Shown piece after piece: positions 30,308 to 38,566 of a stretch of DNA of 53,680 nt; within the stretch, counting starts at the first letter, position 1; each line of letters starts with the position of its first letter. Below the pieces are notes generated by a model. That model was not told where the DNA came from. It worked only from the letters and a program-made list of their open reading frames with translations, and did no database searches. Source of the stretch: Bodo saltans (lineage: Eukaryota; Euglenozoa; Kinetoplastea; Eubodonida; Bodonidae); the NCBI GenBank assembly GCA_001460835.1, contig CYKH01000693.1, forward strand, positions 7,629-61,308, given 5' to 3'. The position numbers and the translations under genes were made by a program.

Positions 30308-31308
30308 TCATCAGGCAAAAAAGCCGCCGTTGAGAAAACAGTATCTTTTCCCCCCACCCACATGCCCGTCCTCCTTAGTTTGTGCCTTTGACACTTGCTT
30401 TGTTCTTTTGTGTGCTAACATCCTACATGACTCTCCGTTATGTTGTCCTTGCAGTGATTCAATCAATCCGTAGCCATCGTCAAGGGTGGCTCACTGCATT
30501 TGTCAATAGAAATCCGAAACATCGGTGATGTCATGGAAAAAAAACCCGGTAACAATAAATTTGGAGGAACAGATGCGTTGTTGGACATGTAAAATACCCA
30601 ACAGCAACATTTATTTTCGTTAACGGAGAAATCCTATCAGACTGCCACCCACACTGCATCCTATCAGACTGCCACCACCATCACACTGCGTATTATCAGA
30701 CTGCCACCCTCACTGCCAACAGCAACACCACCGTCACACTGCGTATTATGAGAAAATGATGCATATCGTTTTAATGAAAACGTTCCTTTTCCTCCCAAAA
30801 AGGATTTTTTTTCTTTTTTGACAGCCCCTCAATCATGGATTCATTTATTTTTATTTTTTATTTTGATGTGCATGCATTTTTATACTTCTCATTTCGTTAC
30901 GCATTGCAAACGTGCATCATGCACCCTGGCAACAACACCTCGCTCCTTGTCCTCTGCCCTTAATTATTTTGTATATCTTCCATTTTGGGATTCCTATCCT
31001 TTTGGTATTCCCAATCATCTTTTTGCCGACGAGCAAAAAGAAGGAATTGTTGTGACCATGTGCAGTCGTTCAAATTAAGACGTGTTTTTTTTTGTGTGTG
31101 TGTCTCGGCGTGCTGTTGTGTTTGTTCTTTTATTAGATGAAAGGTGTGTCCCTTCAATCAAAAGATCTTTTCCAAAGAAACAACTGAATTCTGCCTCACG
31201 ACGCTTTAACGCTCGTGCTTTCGTTGCGAAGCCACTCGTTGATATTTTTTTCTGGTAAAGCTAAATTACTTTCGAGAAGGTTGTGTACTTTTTTCTCCCC
31301 GCTGACAT
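30308..31308 (+). other. intergenic region with minisatellite
   Basis: No gene is supported. It holds an imperfect repeat at 30633-30750 and T-rich tracts up to about 31250. Confidence 0.5.
30633..30750. repeat. imperfect minisatellite, TATCAGACTGCC unit
   Basis: TATCAGACTGCCACC occurs at about 30635, 30662 and 30694 (spacing 27 then 32), and CACACTGCGTATTAT occurs twice (about 30683 and 30735). The unit boundaries are irregular. It is non-coding. Confidence 0.7.
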
Positions 31309-32034
31309 ATGGGTAGCGCATGTTGCTGCGAGGCTCCCACGGTAGTCTACCCACGCCAGAAGAGTTTGCGAGGTGGCGGAGGTATCAAGCGGCCTTCAAG
31401 TTTTCGGAAGAGCAGTACAACGACGTCGACGACCACCACACAACAACGAAACGAGTCAACCAACATTAAAGAGATCCCTATTGATGGCGACACAACCAGC
31501 GTCGCAGCAGTGATGATGCCAAGCGTACCATTTCAGCGACGGGCGGAGGAAGCGGAGCGCCCCCATACACTGCGCCGCCCTCCACACCTGGACGCCGCGA
31601 TTATCAATTCCGACCCGCAGCATAACAATGTACTAAGCCCAGCGCGTGAGGCGTCGTCTCCAGTCGAAATCCCACGCTCCACTGTCATGCCGCGCACAAC
31701 ATTAGCTCCAGACAACACGAACATCAACAGTTGGCAAGCAGAAGGCAATAAGGATGACCCCTCTACGCCACATTTTGAACCGATGCAACTGCTAGGTGGG
31801 CAACAGTCAGTAGAGAGTGCGCTCCGCACTCTGCACGCCGTTGGCAGCGGTATCAGTAGTGACGATGCCACACCCATCTTTACAGCGCTGCCGGCATCTT
31901 TTTTCCGTCGTGCAAGTGTGGCAACACCACAACGATCCACTAGCAGTGCTGAGAATCCACTAGGGGCACTGACATCGTCGTCTGGTCGCATCTTGCGATT
32001 GGAGCGCATGGGCAGTGGTGGTACCTACGAATAG
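31309..32034 (+). CDS. array member 6: predicted N-acylated protein, 241 residues (MGSACCCEAP), subfamily 1
   Basis: The product begins MGSACCCEAPTVVYPRQK: Gly2 and Cys5-7, followed by the array motif and basic residues. Position 6 is Cys rather than the preferred Ser, so palmitoylation looks strong and myristoylation only plausible. Conserved blocks are STVMPRTTLAP (about 125), FEPMQLLGGQQSVESAL (about 157) and DATPIFTALPASF (about 185). Sequence between them is Thr/Ser-rich and probably disordered. It is a close relative of the member at 33005. No catalytic motif. The ATG at 31309 follows a T/C-rich stretch. Confidence 0.83.
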   Translation: MGSACCCEAPTVVYPRQKSLRGGGGIKRPSSFRKSSTTTSTTTTQQRNESTNIKEIPIDGDTTSVAAVMMPSVPFQRRAEEAERPHTLRRPPHLDAAIINSDPQHNNVLSPAREASSPVEIPRSTVMPRTTLAPDNTNINSWQAEGNKDDPSTPHFEPMQLLGGQQSVESALRTLHAVGSGISSDDATPIFTALPASFFRRASVATPQRSTSSAENPLGALTSSSGRILRLERMGSGGTYE

Positions 32035-33004
32035 CAGTGGTGGAGGAGAGGGAACAACCAGCATTCCCGCGGGTGCACGAAGTGAAGACACACTTGAGCC
32101 ACCTGATGCAAGTGTGGAGATGAGCACCGCACCACCAACTGCTTTAAAAACCGAATCGAATTAGAATTTGTGAACACGGAAGATACCAAATGACGAAGTC
32201 TCTCATGTTTTATTGATGTTGCACTGCTTACCTCGTCTCTCTCTGCCCCCCAAATACGTTCGATAAGAGTTATTTACTGATTTTTTTGAATTTTATTTTA
32301 TTGTTGGAAAAGATAAGTGAACAAATTGTTGCTGCAACTACTGCTCTGGACGGAGCGCTTTCCCCCTCCTTTTCTTACATCTCCTCGCACCTCAAATCGT
32401 ACTTCCCTCATCCTTGCTCCTTCTTCTGTTATGTTACTTTGCATTATTTCTTTTTTTCTTTCTGTTATTTGATTGTGTCCATATCCTCCACTTCAATTTC
32501 CCCCTTTTTTATTGATTTTTATTGATTTTTTTTGTGTTGGGGGCTCCTCCTCCTTCACACCTTCGTGTGTTGAGTTGAAGTGGAGAGGATTACCAGCGGC
32601 TGGTCACCTCTCGTTGGTTTTTTTTTCCGTCCCTCGTGTTCCTTGTTGCTCTTCCTGCCTTGCGACTTACAAGCCACGCACGGGTTTTTTGTTGAACAGA
32701 CCACTTAAAGCCCCCACAGGTCAACGCCACCTATACAACCAAAGCGAGCGAAAAGGCTCTGTGCTCAAATTTATTGTCATCTTCTTTTTTTTTTGTTTGT
32801 CTCTTGCGCACAGATTTGTTTTTGTGTTTAAGGTTTTTGGTTGGCTGTGTGTGCTCGAGCCGGTATATTCAACCTCTTACATGGAATAGGTAAACACAGC
32901 GCTAGCGGGGGGAGAAAAAAATCCAAATAACTGTGCTACTAATATGTCGATCTGAGCATTATTTCGTCGAATCCTCGTTCCCTTTGTTTAGAAACGACAC
33001 ACGT
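32035..33004 (+). other. intergenic region with trans-splice acceptor
   Basis: No gene is supported; open frames here are T-rich and low in complexity. A T-rich tract at 32781-32805 ends in ACAG at 32811-32814, a likely acceptor for the gene at 33005. Confidence 0.5.
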
Positions 33005-33829
33005 ATGGGTGGTGTATGCTGTTGCGAAGCCCCAACTGTGGTGTACCCGCATCGAAATGCCAACTGTTGCATCATGCGACCACAACAATCCAACAATGCC
33101 GGTGGTCGGCGACGACAACCTGCCGCCCCAACAACGCGTGAAGCAGACCACAACGCGAGGGTTGCTAGAGGCGGCGAAGATCATGGCGACACCGTAGCAT
33201 CTATGACGACCAAAAACTGTGTTCTAGGGGGCCATCTGATGGTACGGCATATCCCCATCGTTGACGCCACTACATTACACCAACCTCCTCATAATCCGTT
33301 GTTACCAGTGCAAAGATCATCATCGTCCCCAACAGACAACCCTCGAACAACACTCATGCCGCGAACAACAATCGCTCCTCACGACAGCTGGCCTAGATCC
33401 CAACATACCACATCAACGGAGGACCTTACCCCCAGAGAGCACGCGTCTGGATGCGACCCTCTCAGACCATCAATGTTAGGCAGTGGCGTGTCGTCGTTAG
33501 TTGCGTCGCATTTTCAACCGATGCAGATGCTTGGTGGCCCAAGATCCGTTGACAGTGTGCCACGAGCAACGCACGCTGCCTCAAGTGGCGACAATTCTGG
33601 TGTCGGAAGTCCTGTTTTCGCAGCGCTGCCAGTTTCACTGTCGCGAGCCGCCTACACCACGTTCTCGGGGATGAGTCCGGTCGCCCTTGCTCAACACGTA
33701 TTTGAACGGAACAGTTTTGGCGGCGGAGGGTGCACCAATCTGGGCGGCAGCGCAGTGCCCATTCATCCTTGCGTCGAATTTCCGGAAGACGCTGAGGCCG
33801 ACCTGGTTCCATTCAATGTTGCTGCGTAG
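33005..33829 (+). CDS. array member 7: predicted N-acylated protein, 274 residues (MGGVCCCEAP), subfamily 1
   Basis: The product begins MGGVCCCEAPTVVYPHRN, nearly identical to the start of the 31309 member over 15 residues. Shared blocks follow in the same order: TTLMPRTTIAP (about 117), FQPMQMLGGPRSVDSV (about 170) and SPVFAALPVSLSR (about 203). The rest diverges strongly, so the conserved islands are probably the functional part. A Gly-rich tail with acidic residues ends the protein. ATG 33005 is preferred over an in-frame ATG at 32933 because of the family N-terminus. Confidence 0.82.
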   Translation: MGGVCCCEAPTVVYPHRNANCCIMRPQQSNNAGGRRRQPAAPTTREADHNARVARGGEDHGDTVASMTTKNCVLGGHLMVRHIPIVDATTLHQPPHNPLLPVQRSSSSPTDNPRTTLMPRTTIAPHDSWPRSQHTTSTEDLTPREHASGCDPLRPSMLGSGVSSLVASHFQPMQMLGGPRSVDSVPRATHAASSGDNSGVGSPVFAALPVSLSRAAYTTFSGMSPVALAQHVFERNSFGGGGCTNLGGSAVPIHPCVEFPEDAEADLVPFNVAA

Positions 33830-34518
33830 TGTTCCCCTTCTGCAACATCGGGTGGAGCTTTTTGTGCGAGGCATCGCACTTGTGCACAAATCACCTTTTT
33901 TTTCGTGGGAGACTCGTTATCGCGTGAAATTTATTCTTTAAGAACAACCAACGCAATGCCTCATCATGTTTCTTTTTTTTTTCCTTTTTTTCCAATCCAA
34001 TCCACCACCATGTCATTTCCCTTTTCCATCAGATTCCCGTCGGTGTTCCAACGCCTCTTCTTTTCTCTCCTCCTCCTTCCTTGAAATATGAAAGTCTTCA
34101 CACGACTGCCCCCAGCTCGTATCTAAACGCGTCCAATGATCCCCCTTTTTTTTTCTTTGGGGCTAAACATGTGTCATGTGGATGTGCACTTTGTTTGCGC
34201 ACACAGAGACATCGATTTCCTCCACTTCCGCTACAAGATGTGTGAAGATGATCAATGTGGTTTCCCTCCATATTGATCAAATGCAGCTCAGATAGCACAA
34301 TGTGACCCTATTAACATTTGTGTTTCAATGCCTACAATAACTTCATGTTTCTCACTCGTCCTGATGTTTCACTTTTTCCCCCCCCCCTTTTCTTGTGAAA
34401 AGGTGCGAAACAGGATACCTTCTGTTCATTGCGAACAATAGATAGTCACAGAAAACATAAAGAAGCACACACTCCCACTCACTCACTCGTCCCTTTCCTT
34501 CTTGTTTATTGTTTTTGT
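33830..34518 (+). other. intergenic region
   Basis: No gene is supported. A pyrimidine tract with a C10 run (about 34369-34395) ends in AAAG near 34401, a possible acceptor for the next gene. No AG lies between the later pyrimidine tract (34485-34517) and the ATG at 34519. Confidence 0.45.
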
Positions 34519-35529
34519 ATGGGTGCCACTTGCTCGTCAATGTGCTGCGAGGGCCCCACTGTGGCGTATCCTCTGCATAGGGGTGGACAGAATTGTGTCG
34601 TTGTGCGCAATCAGTTCAGGAGCAAACAGCACCGAGCAAACAGCGGTGGCTCTTCTCCTAGAAAGGCACATCGAGTCCCTGCCTGTATTGTGGCCTCGAA
34701 TGACGAGGTTGCCGCTCCATCGCAATCCGGGGCTGCTACCACGAGCGCTACGGTAGAAGGCATGACTACTCGTCTGGCTGATGGTAGCAGCGGCGGCACG
34801 TTGTTGCTGGGCCCAGGGCACAGCGTTCTTCTCCAAGTAGCCGCGCACCATCAGCGCAATGGTAGTGGAGGCGACCACATGCTCCGCGTCGCACCTGTCA
34901 CGAAATTGGAACTGAAAGCACCGCTGTTGTGCCCAAGTACTGCTGAGGCAAGTCCTACGTCGTCGCCCCGTGCGCATATGCCGCCTAGAGACGACATTTT
35001 CGAGCCAACTGAGAACAAACTGTCCAATCCCTTTGAGCCGCCGGTTCGTTGGCCACGAACCACATTGGCGCCTCGAAGCTCGTGGAGCGGTGATTGCTCC
35101 GCCGACGAGATTCCCGGAAATCCCTCCTCTGGCAACAACAACAACACGAACGCTCGGAAAACATCTCCTAGTAATGGGCGATGGTTCACCCCTGCTGCTG
35201 CAGGCGGTGCGGTGATGTCAGTGACAAGTCCTACCAATCAGCAAGTTTCAGTCACAGAACAACAACAACGAGCAGCTCCTCGCATTCGAGAACTTTCTGT
35301 TTCGTTTTCCTTTCAACGTGTCAATCTGCTAGGCAACGACGGCGACGCAGAGGACTTTGGAGATTTGCACTCTGCGCCAGAGGAAAGGAGCGAGTCCAGG
35401 ATGCAGAGTGGACATGCCGCATCGGTGGATGAGCTCCTCATGCCAGTGGGTCAGCCCTTTTCGCCTGGGGCCCCGTTGGATAGGTGCAACACAGCGGCCG
35501 GACTCAACGATGCTTTTGGCGATGAATAG
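34519..35529 (+). CDS. array member 8: predicted N-acylated protein, 336 residues (MGATCSSMCCEGP), subfamily 2
   Basis: The product begins MGATCSSMCCEGPTVAYP: Gly2, Cys5, Ser6, Cys9 and Cys10 with the full array motif. It is the longest member and a clear paralogue of the 29462 gene. Shared blocks are PPVRWPRTTLAPRSS (about 175), IRELSVSFS (about 256) and a C-terminal block with DELLMPVGQPFSPGAPL, NTAAGL and a final Asp-Glu. Low-complexity Ser/Asn/Gln stretches lie between. No catalytic motif or membrane span. An open frame extends back to 34429 but would bury the Met-Gly end. Confidence 0.83.
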   Translation: MGATCSSMCCEGPTVAYPLHRGGQNCVVVRNQFRSKQHRANSGGSSPRKAHRVPACIVASNDEVAAPSQSGAATTSATVEGMTTRLADGSSGGTLLLGPGHSVLLQVAAHHQRNGSGGDHMLRVAPVTKLELKAPLLCPSTAEASPTSSPRAHMPPRDDIFEPTENKLSNPFEPPVRWPRTTLAPRSSWSGDCSADEIPGNPSSGNNNNTNARKTSPSNGRWFTPAAAGGAVMSVTSPTNQQVSVTEQQQRAAPRIRELSVSFSFQRVNLLGNDGDAEDFGDLHSAPEERSESRMQSGHAASVDELLMPVGQPFSPGAPLDRCNTAAGLNDAFGDE

Positions 35530-36825
35530 GTAGAGCGCACGCACTTCAAAGATTTTCCCCAAACGACGTTTATTTTGCAAATGGACGAGCCATGATGGTT
35601 TCCCTGGCGTGTGGTTCTTTGGAAAATTCCCGGGTTGTGTTTAGATAGAAAAGGATATGAGTTTGTCATCATCAATCATTTTTTTTTTTTTGTTGTTAGA
35701 CTACTATTTCTTTTGATTTTCTAGTTTGACCGTGTCTATCAATGAAGTGTGGGCCGCAGTATTGATTTCCCTTTGCGTGATGGCACAACGAGAAGAGTTG
35801 TGTTGATTCGTTGTGTTTAACTTATTATTTCCATCATGGTATGTTGCCCTCGATGCCGACGCACCAGATCAAAAATGACTTAAGTTTGAAGCTATGCTAT
35901 CCGGTTTCTCGCTTGAAAATCTGCATTTGCAGTGACCCTTCGCGTGCATTATTTTGTTGTTTCATTAGTTATTTGTTTTTTTGGTTCATGTATTATAACT
36001 TTTTTTTTGAATTTATTTTACTGTCCTTGTTTTGATAAGATCCAGTGAAACTTACCTCTACCTCGCCTTGCTTAACAGGAAGATGAGGAGCAGAGACTTT
36101 TATTGCCAGATTTTTTAGTGTCGCCAACGAACAAAGAGACAATCCCTCTCACTGTTTCGATTCGATTTTTGTGCTCTCCAAAAAAAGGGAAGAAACCTCA
36201 GTTTCACCATTAATTGCTTCTGCGCTCTCTCTCTCTACCTCTCCCACTTCATGCTCCTCGCGTTACTTTAACTCCTTCGCCCTTTGCCCTTCCCTTCGCA
36301 TTACCTCCCTTCGCACTATTCCCAGACGGACCGTCGCCGTTGTGGATCTTTTTGGCTCTCCCGTTCCATTTTGACTCTTTTTTTTTTCAATTACCTACTG
36401 TTTTTCTTTTCATGCTTTCCCGTCTGTTACCCCTCCTCATACCATTCCAGTTGTTCACCTCAGTTTGCCATTCGAGCTTTTCTTTCGTATCTACTACCTG
36501 TCTGGAGGATGCTGCGGTGCTATTCTCCCCCCTTTCCTGCTTAGTTACTGCCCCTCCCCCTCTCCCTCATTATAATCCAAAAGAGTAAAGAAGTGGCGAA
36601 GGGGTTGTGTGGCTTCAGTGTGACCCATATCGCCGCACCTCTTTCACATTCTTGGACGTCCAATTCTATTTGAAAACGAAAAGAAAGACAGAGTTTGATG
36701 CAAGTTGCGCTAATTTCCTTTTGTCGAGTGTTGAATTTCCAATGTGTGTTTGATTTTGCCTTAGGACGAGGAGGACGAATTGTGTTTAGGTATTTTTTAA
36801 AAAGAATATCGAGAGGATATTGTTG
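35530..36825 (+). other. intergenic region
   Basis: There is no supported gene in about 1.3 kb. Long C/T-rich tracts (36210-36560) create open frames of low complexity. A member of the array could have decayed here, but I see no Met-Gly-Cys start or array motif. Confidence 0.5.
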
Positions 36826-37790
36826 ATGCCACCTGCAGCAGCTAGCGGGCGAGCTCGCCGGACGTTTCTCGCGTCGCTGCGATTGTTGGTATTAGGTGTC
36901 ATTGTTGTGACGTTTATCAGTCTTCCCCTTCGCAGCCAACATGGAGGTGGGGGGAGCAGTAGCATCCTCCTTCCTGCCACTGGTGGGGGCATTAAGTTTG
37001 ACGATGACGTTCCCAAGGGAGATGAGCATCAGGGCGACTCCTCCGCTTTGACGGACCATCATGCCACCGCAGCAGCAGCCACACGAAAGAATATCTTTCC
37101 CCCACCAGCGGCGCCGTTAGAAACGCTCCCAGTGCTTCACTTTACGTTCCCCAAAGAGGCGCTACTTGATACACTGTTTACGAACGGTGATGCCCTGTTG
37201 AACAAAACGCATCTGTTTCCGCAACAGGAGACCCCAACTCTAGAGAAGTCAGGGAAGCAGTTCGACAGGTACCATAACCCGTACACTCCCTCAACGGTAG
37301 ATGTTGCCCCGCACACAACGTGCAAGAACGGTGCCCACCTCTCTGGGCGCTGGGTGCATGATGAGTCTCTGAAGCCCAAGTACCCAAGCTACGGTGAAAT
37401 CCTCGGATGCTGCCAACGAGGATTCGAAGCGGCAGGACATAGCGCGGATGACATACGGCCGGAGTTAAAGTACCGCTGGGAATCTGACTCGTGCGATTTG
37501 TTTGATTGGAGCGAGGAAAAGTTTTGCAAGGCGCTTCGAGGACGTGATATGATGATCGCTGGGGATAGCCTTAACGATCACTGGCACGCGTCGTTGTACT
37601 ACTTGCTTGGCGGCCGAAAAGACATTTACAAAAAAGAAGGCACCGTCCGCGGGAAACGTGCGTGTGGCACGCATGAAATCTGCCACAAATACTACCCGAG
37701 GCCCCTCAGGTTGTATTTCCTCACCAACCAACTTCTGCAAGAGGAGCGTCGCTTATTTCGGAATTATAAATGGTGGAAGTACATCAGAGG
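36826..37790 (+). CDS. PC-esterase (TBL-like) type II membrane protein, cut by the gap
   Basis: About 321 residues are visible before the N run. A basic N-terminus precedes one membrane helix (about 17-33, RLLVLGVIVVTFISLPL). The lumenal part carries the TBL-like pattern: W-x-x-D-S-C-D-L (around YRWESDSCDLFDW, about 222-234) and RGRDMMIAGDSLNDHW (about 240-255), in which GDSL holds the nucleophile Ser. Cys residues in between fit disulphides. The C-terminal D-x-x-H block must lie in or after the gap. It resembles plant/fungal glycan O-acetyltransferases and esterases of the Golgi. The frame upstream is open to a TTG at 36820, but 36826 is the first ATG. The open frame after the gap is not evidently coding. 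Confidence 0.75.
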
Positions 37791-38090
37791 NNNNNNNNNN
37801 NNNNNNNNNNNNNNNNNNNNNNNNNNNNNNNNNNNNNNNNNNNNNNNNNNNNNNNNNNNNNNNNNNNNNNNNNNNNNNNNNNNNNNNNNNNNNNNNNNNN
37901 NNNNNNNNNNNNNNNNNNNNNNNNNNNNNNNNNNNNNNNNNNNNNNNNNNNNNNNNNNNNNNNNNNNNNNNNNNNNNNNNNNNNNNNNNNNNNNNNNNNN
38001 NNNNNNNNNNNNNNNNNNNNNNNNNNNNNNNNNNNNNNNNNNNNNNNNNNNNNNNNNNNNNNNNNNNNNNNNNNNNNNNNNNNNNNNNNN
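37791..38090. other. assembly gap (300 N)
   Basis: Exactly 300 N, so the true size is unknown. It removes the end of the PC-esterase-like gene. Confidence 0.99.
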
Positions 38091-38566
38091 GCTGTATTTT
38101 TCGTTTTTTCCCCCGTTGTGTTCATCTCTTTTAAAGTTTTTGTTTTTTTTTTGTTATTTCTCTTCCATCCCCCTGCCGTTGGCATCGCTTTCAAAGCTGT
38201 CACAAGCAATCACATGATTCCACCTCTCTTTACATCTCTCCACACTTTCCAGTCCTTGGCACGATCTGCTAGTTGCTTCAAATTTTTTGCAACTTCGCAA
38301 AGCATGAATCGATAAGTGTCATCTCCCCATCTCCCCATCTTTTTTCTTTTTCTTTTTTGCTTTCTTTTTTTCAAGAGTAATGTTACCCACCTATCACCCT
38401 ATTTATGACTCGTAACATCTGTGCCTCTCTAGGTTCAGCTCTGGTCAAATCTGATTATTTTTATGCGTTCCTCTTCGTCTTTCGTGCCCATCCCTTCTTC
38501 ACTGTCTCTCGTTTCGACCACAAAAAAAAAAAAAAAAGCAAAGATAGAATAGCACAACAAAATTCG
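38091..38566 (+). other. intergenic region after the gap
   Basis: T/C-rich sequence, with no gene recognised. A pyrimidine tract at about 38465-38517, an A run (38522-38537) and AG at about 38543-38552 precede the next start codon. Confidence 0.45.

Noticed and set aside
36214-36588. 124-residue open frame in the region after the array
   Set aside because: It is read from a continuous C/T-rich tract typical of splice-acceptor regions; the product is only Leu/Pro/Phe/Ser.
37791-38217. Continuation of the PC-esterase frame through and beyond the gap
   Set aside because: The gap length is arbitrary, so the frame after it is meaningless; the visible sequence is T-rich and hydrophobic by composition.
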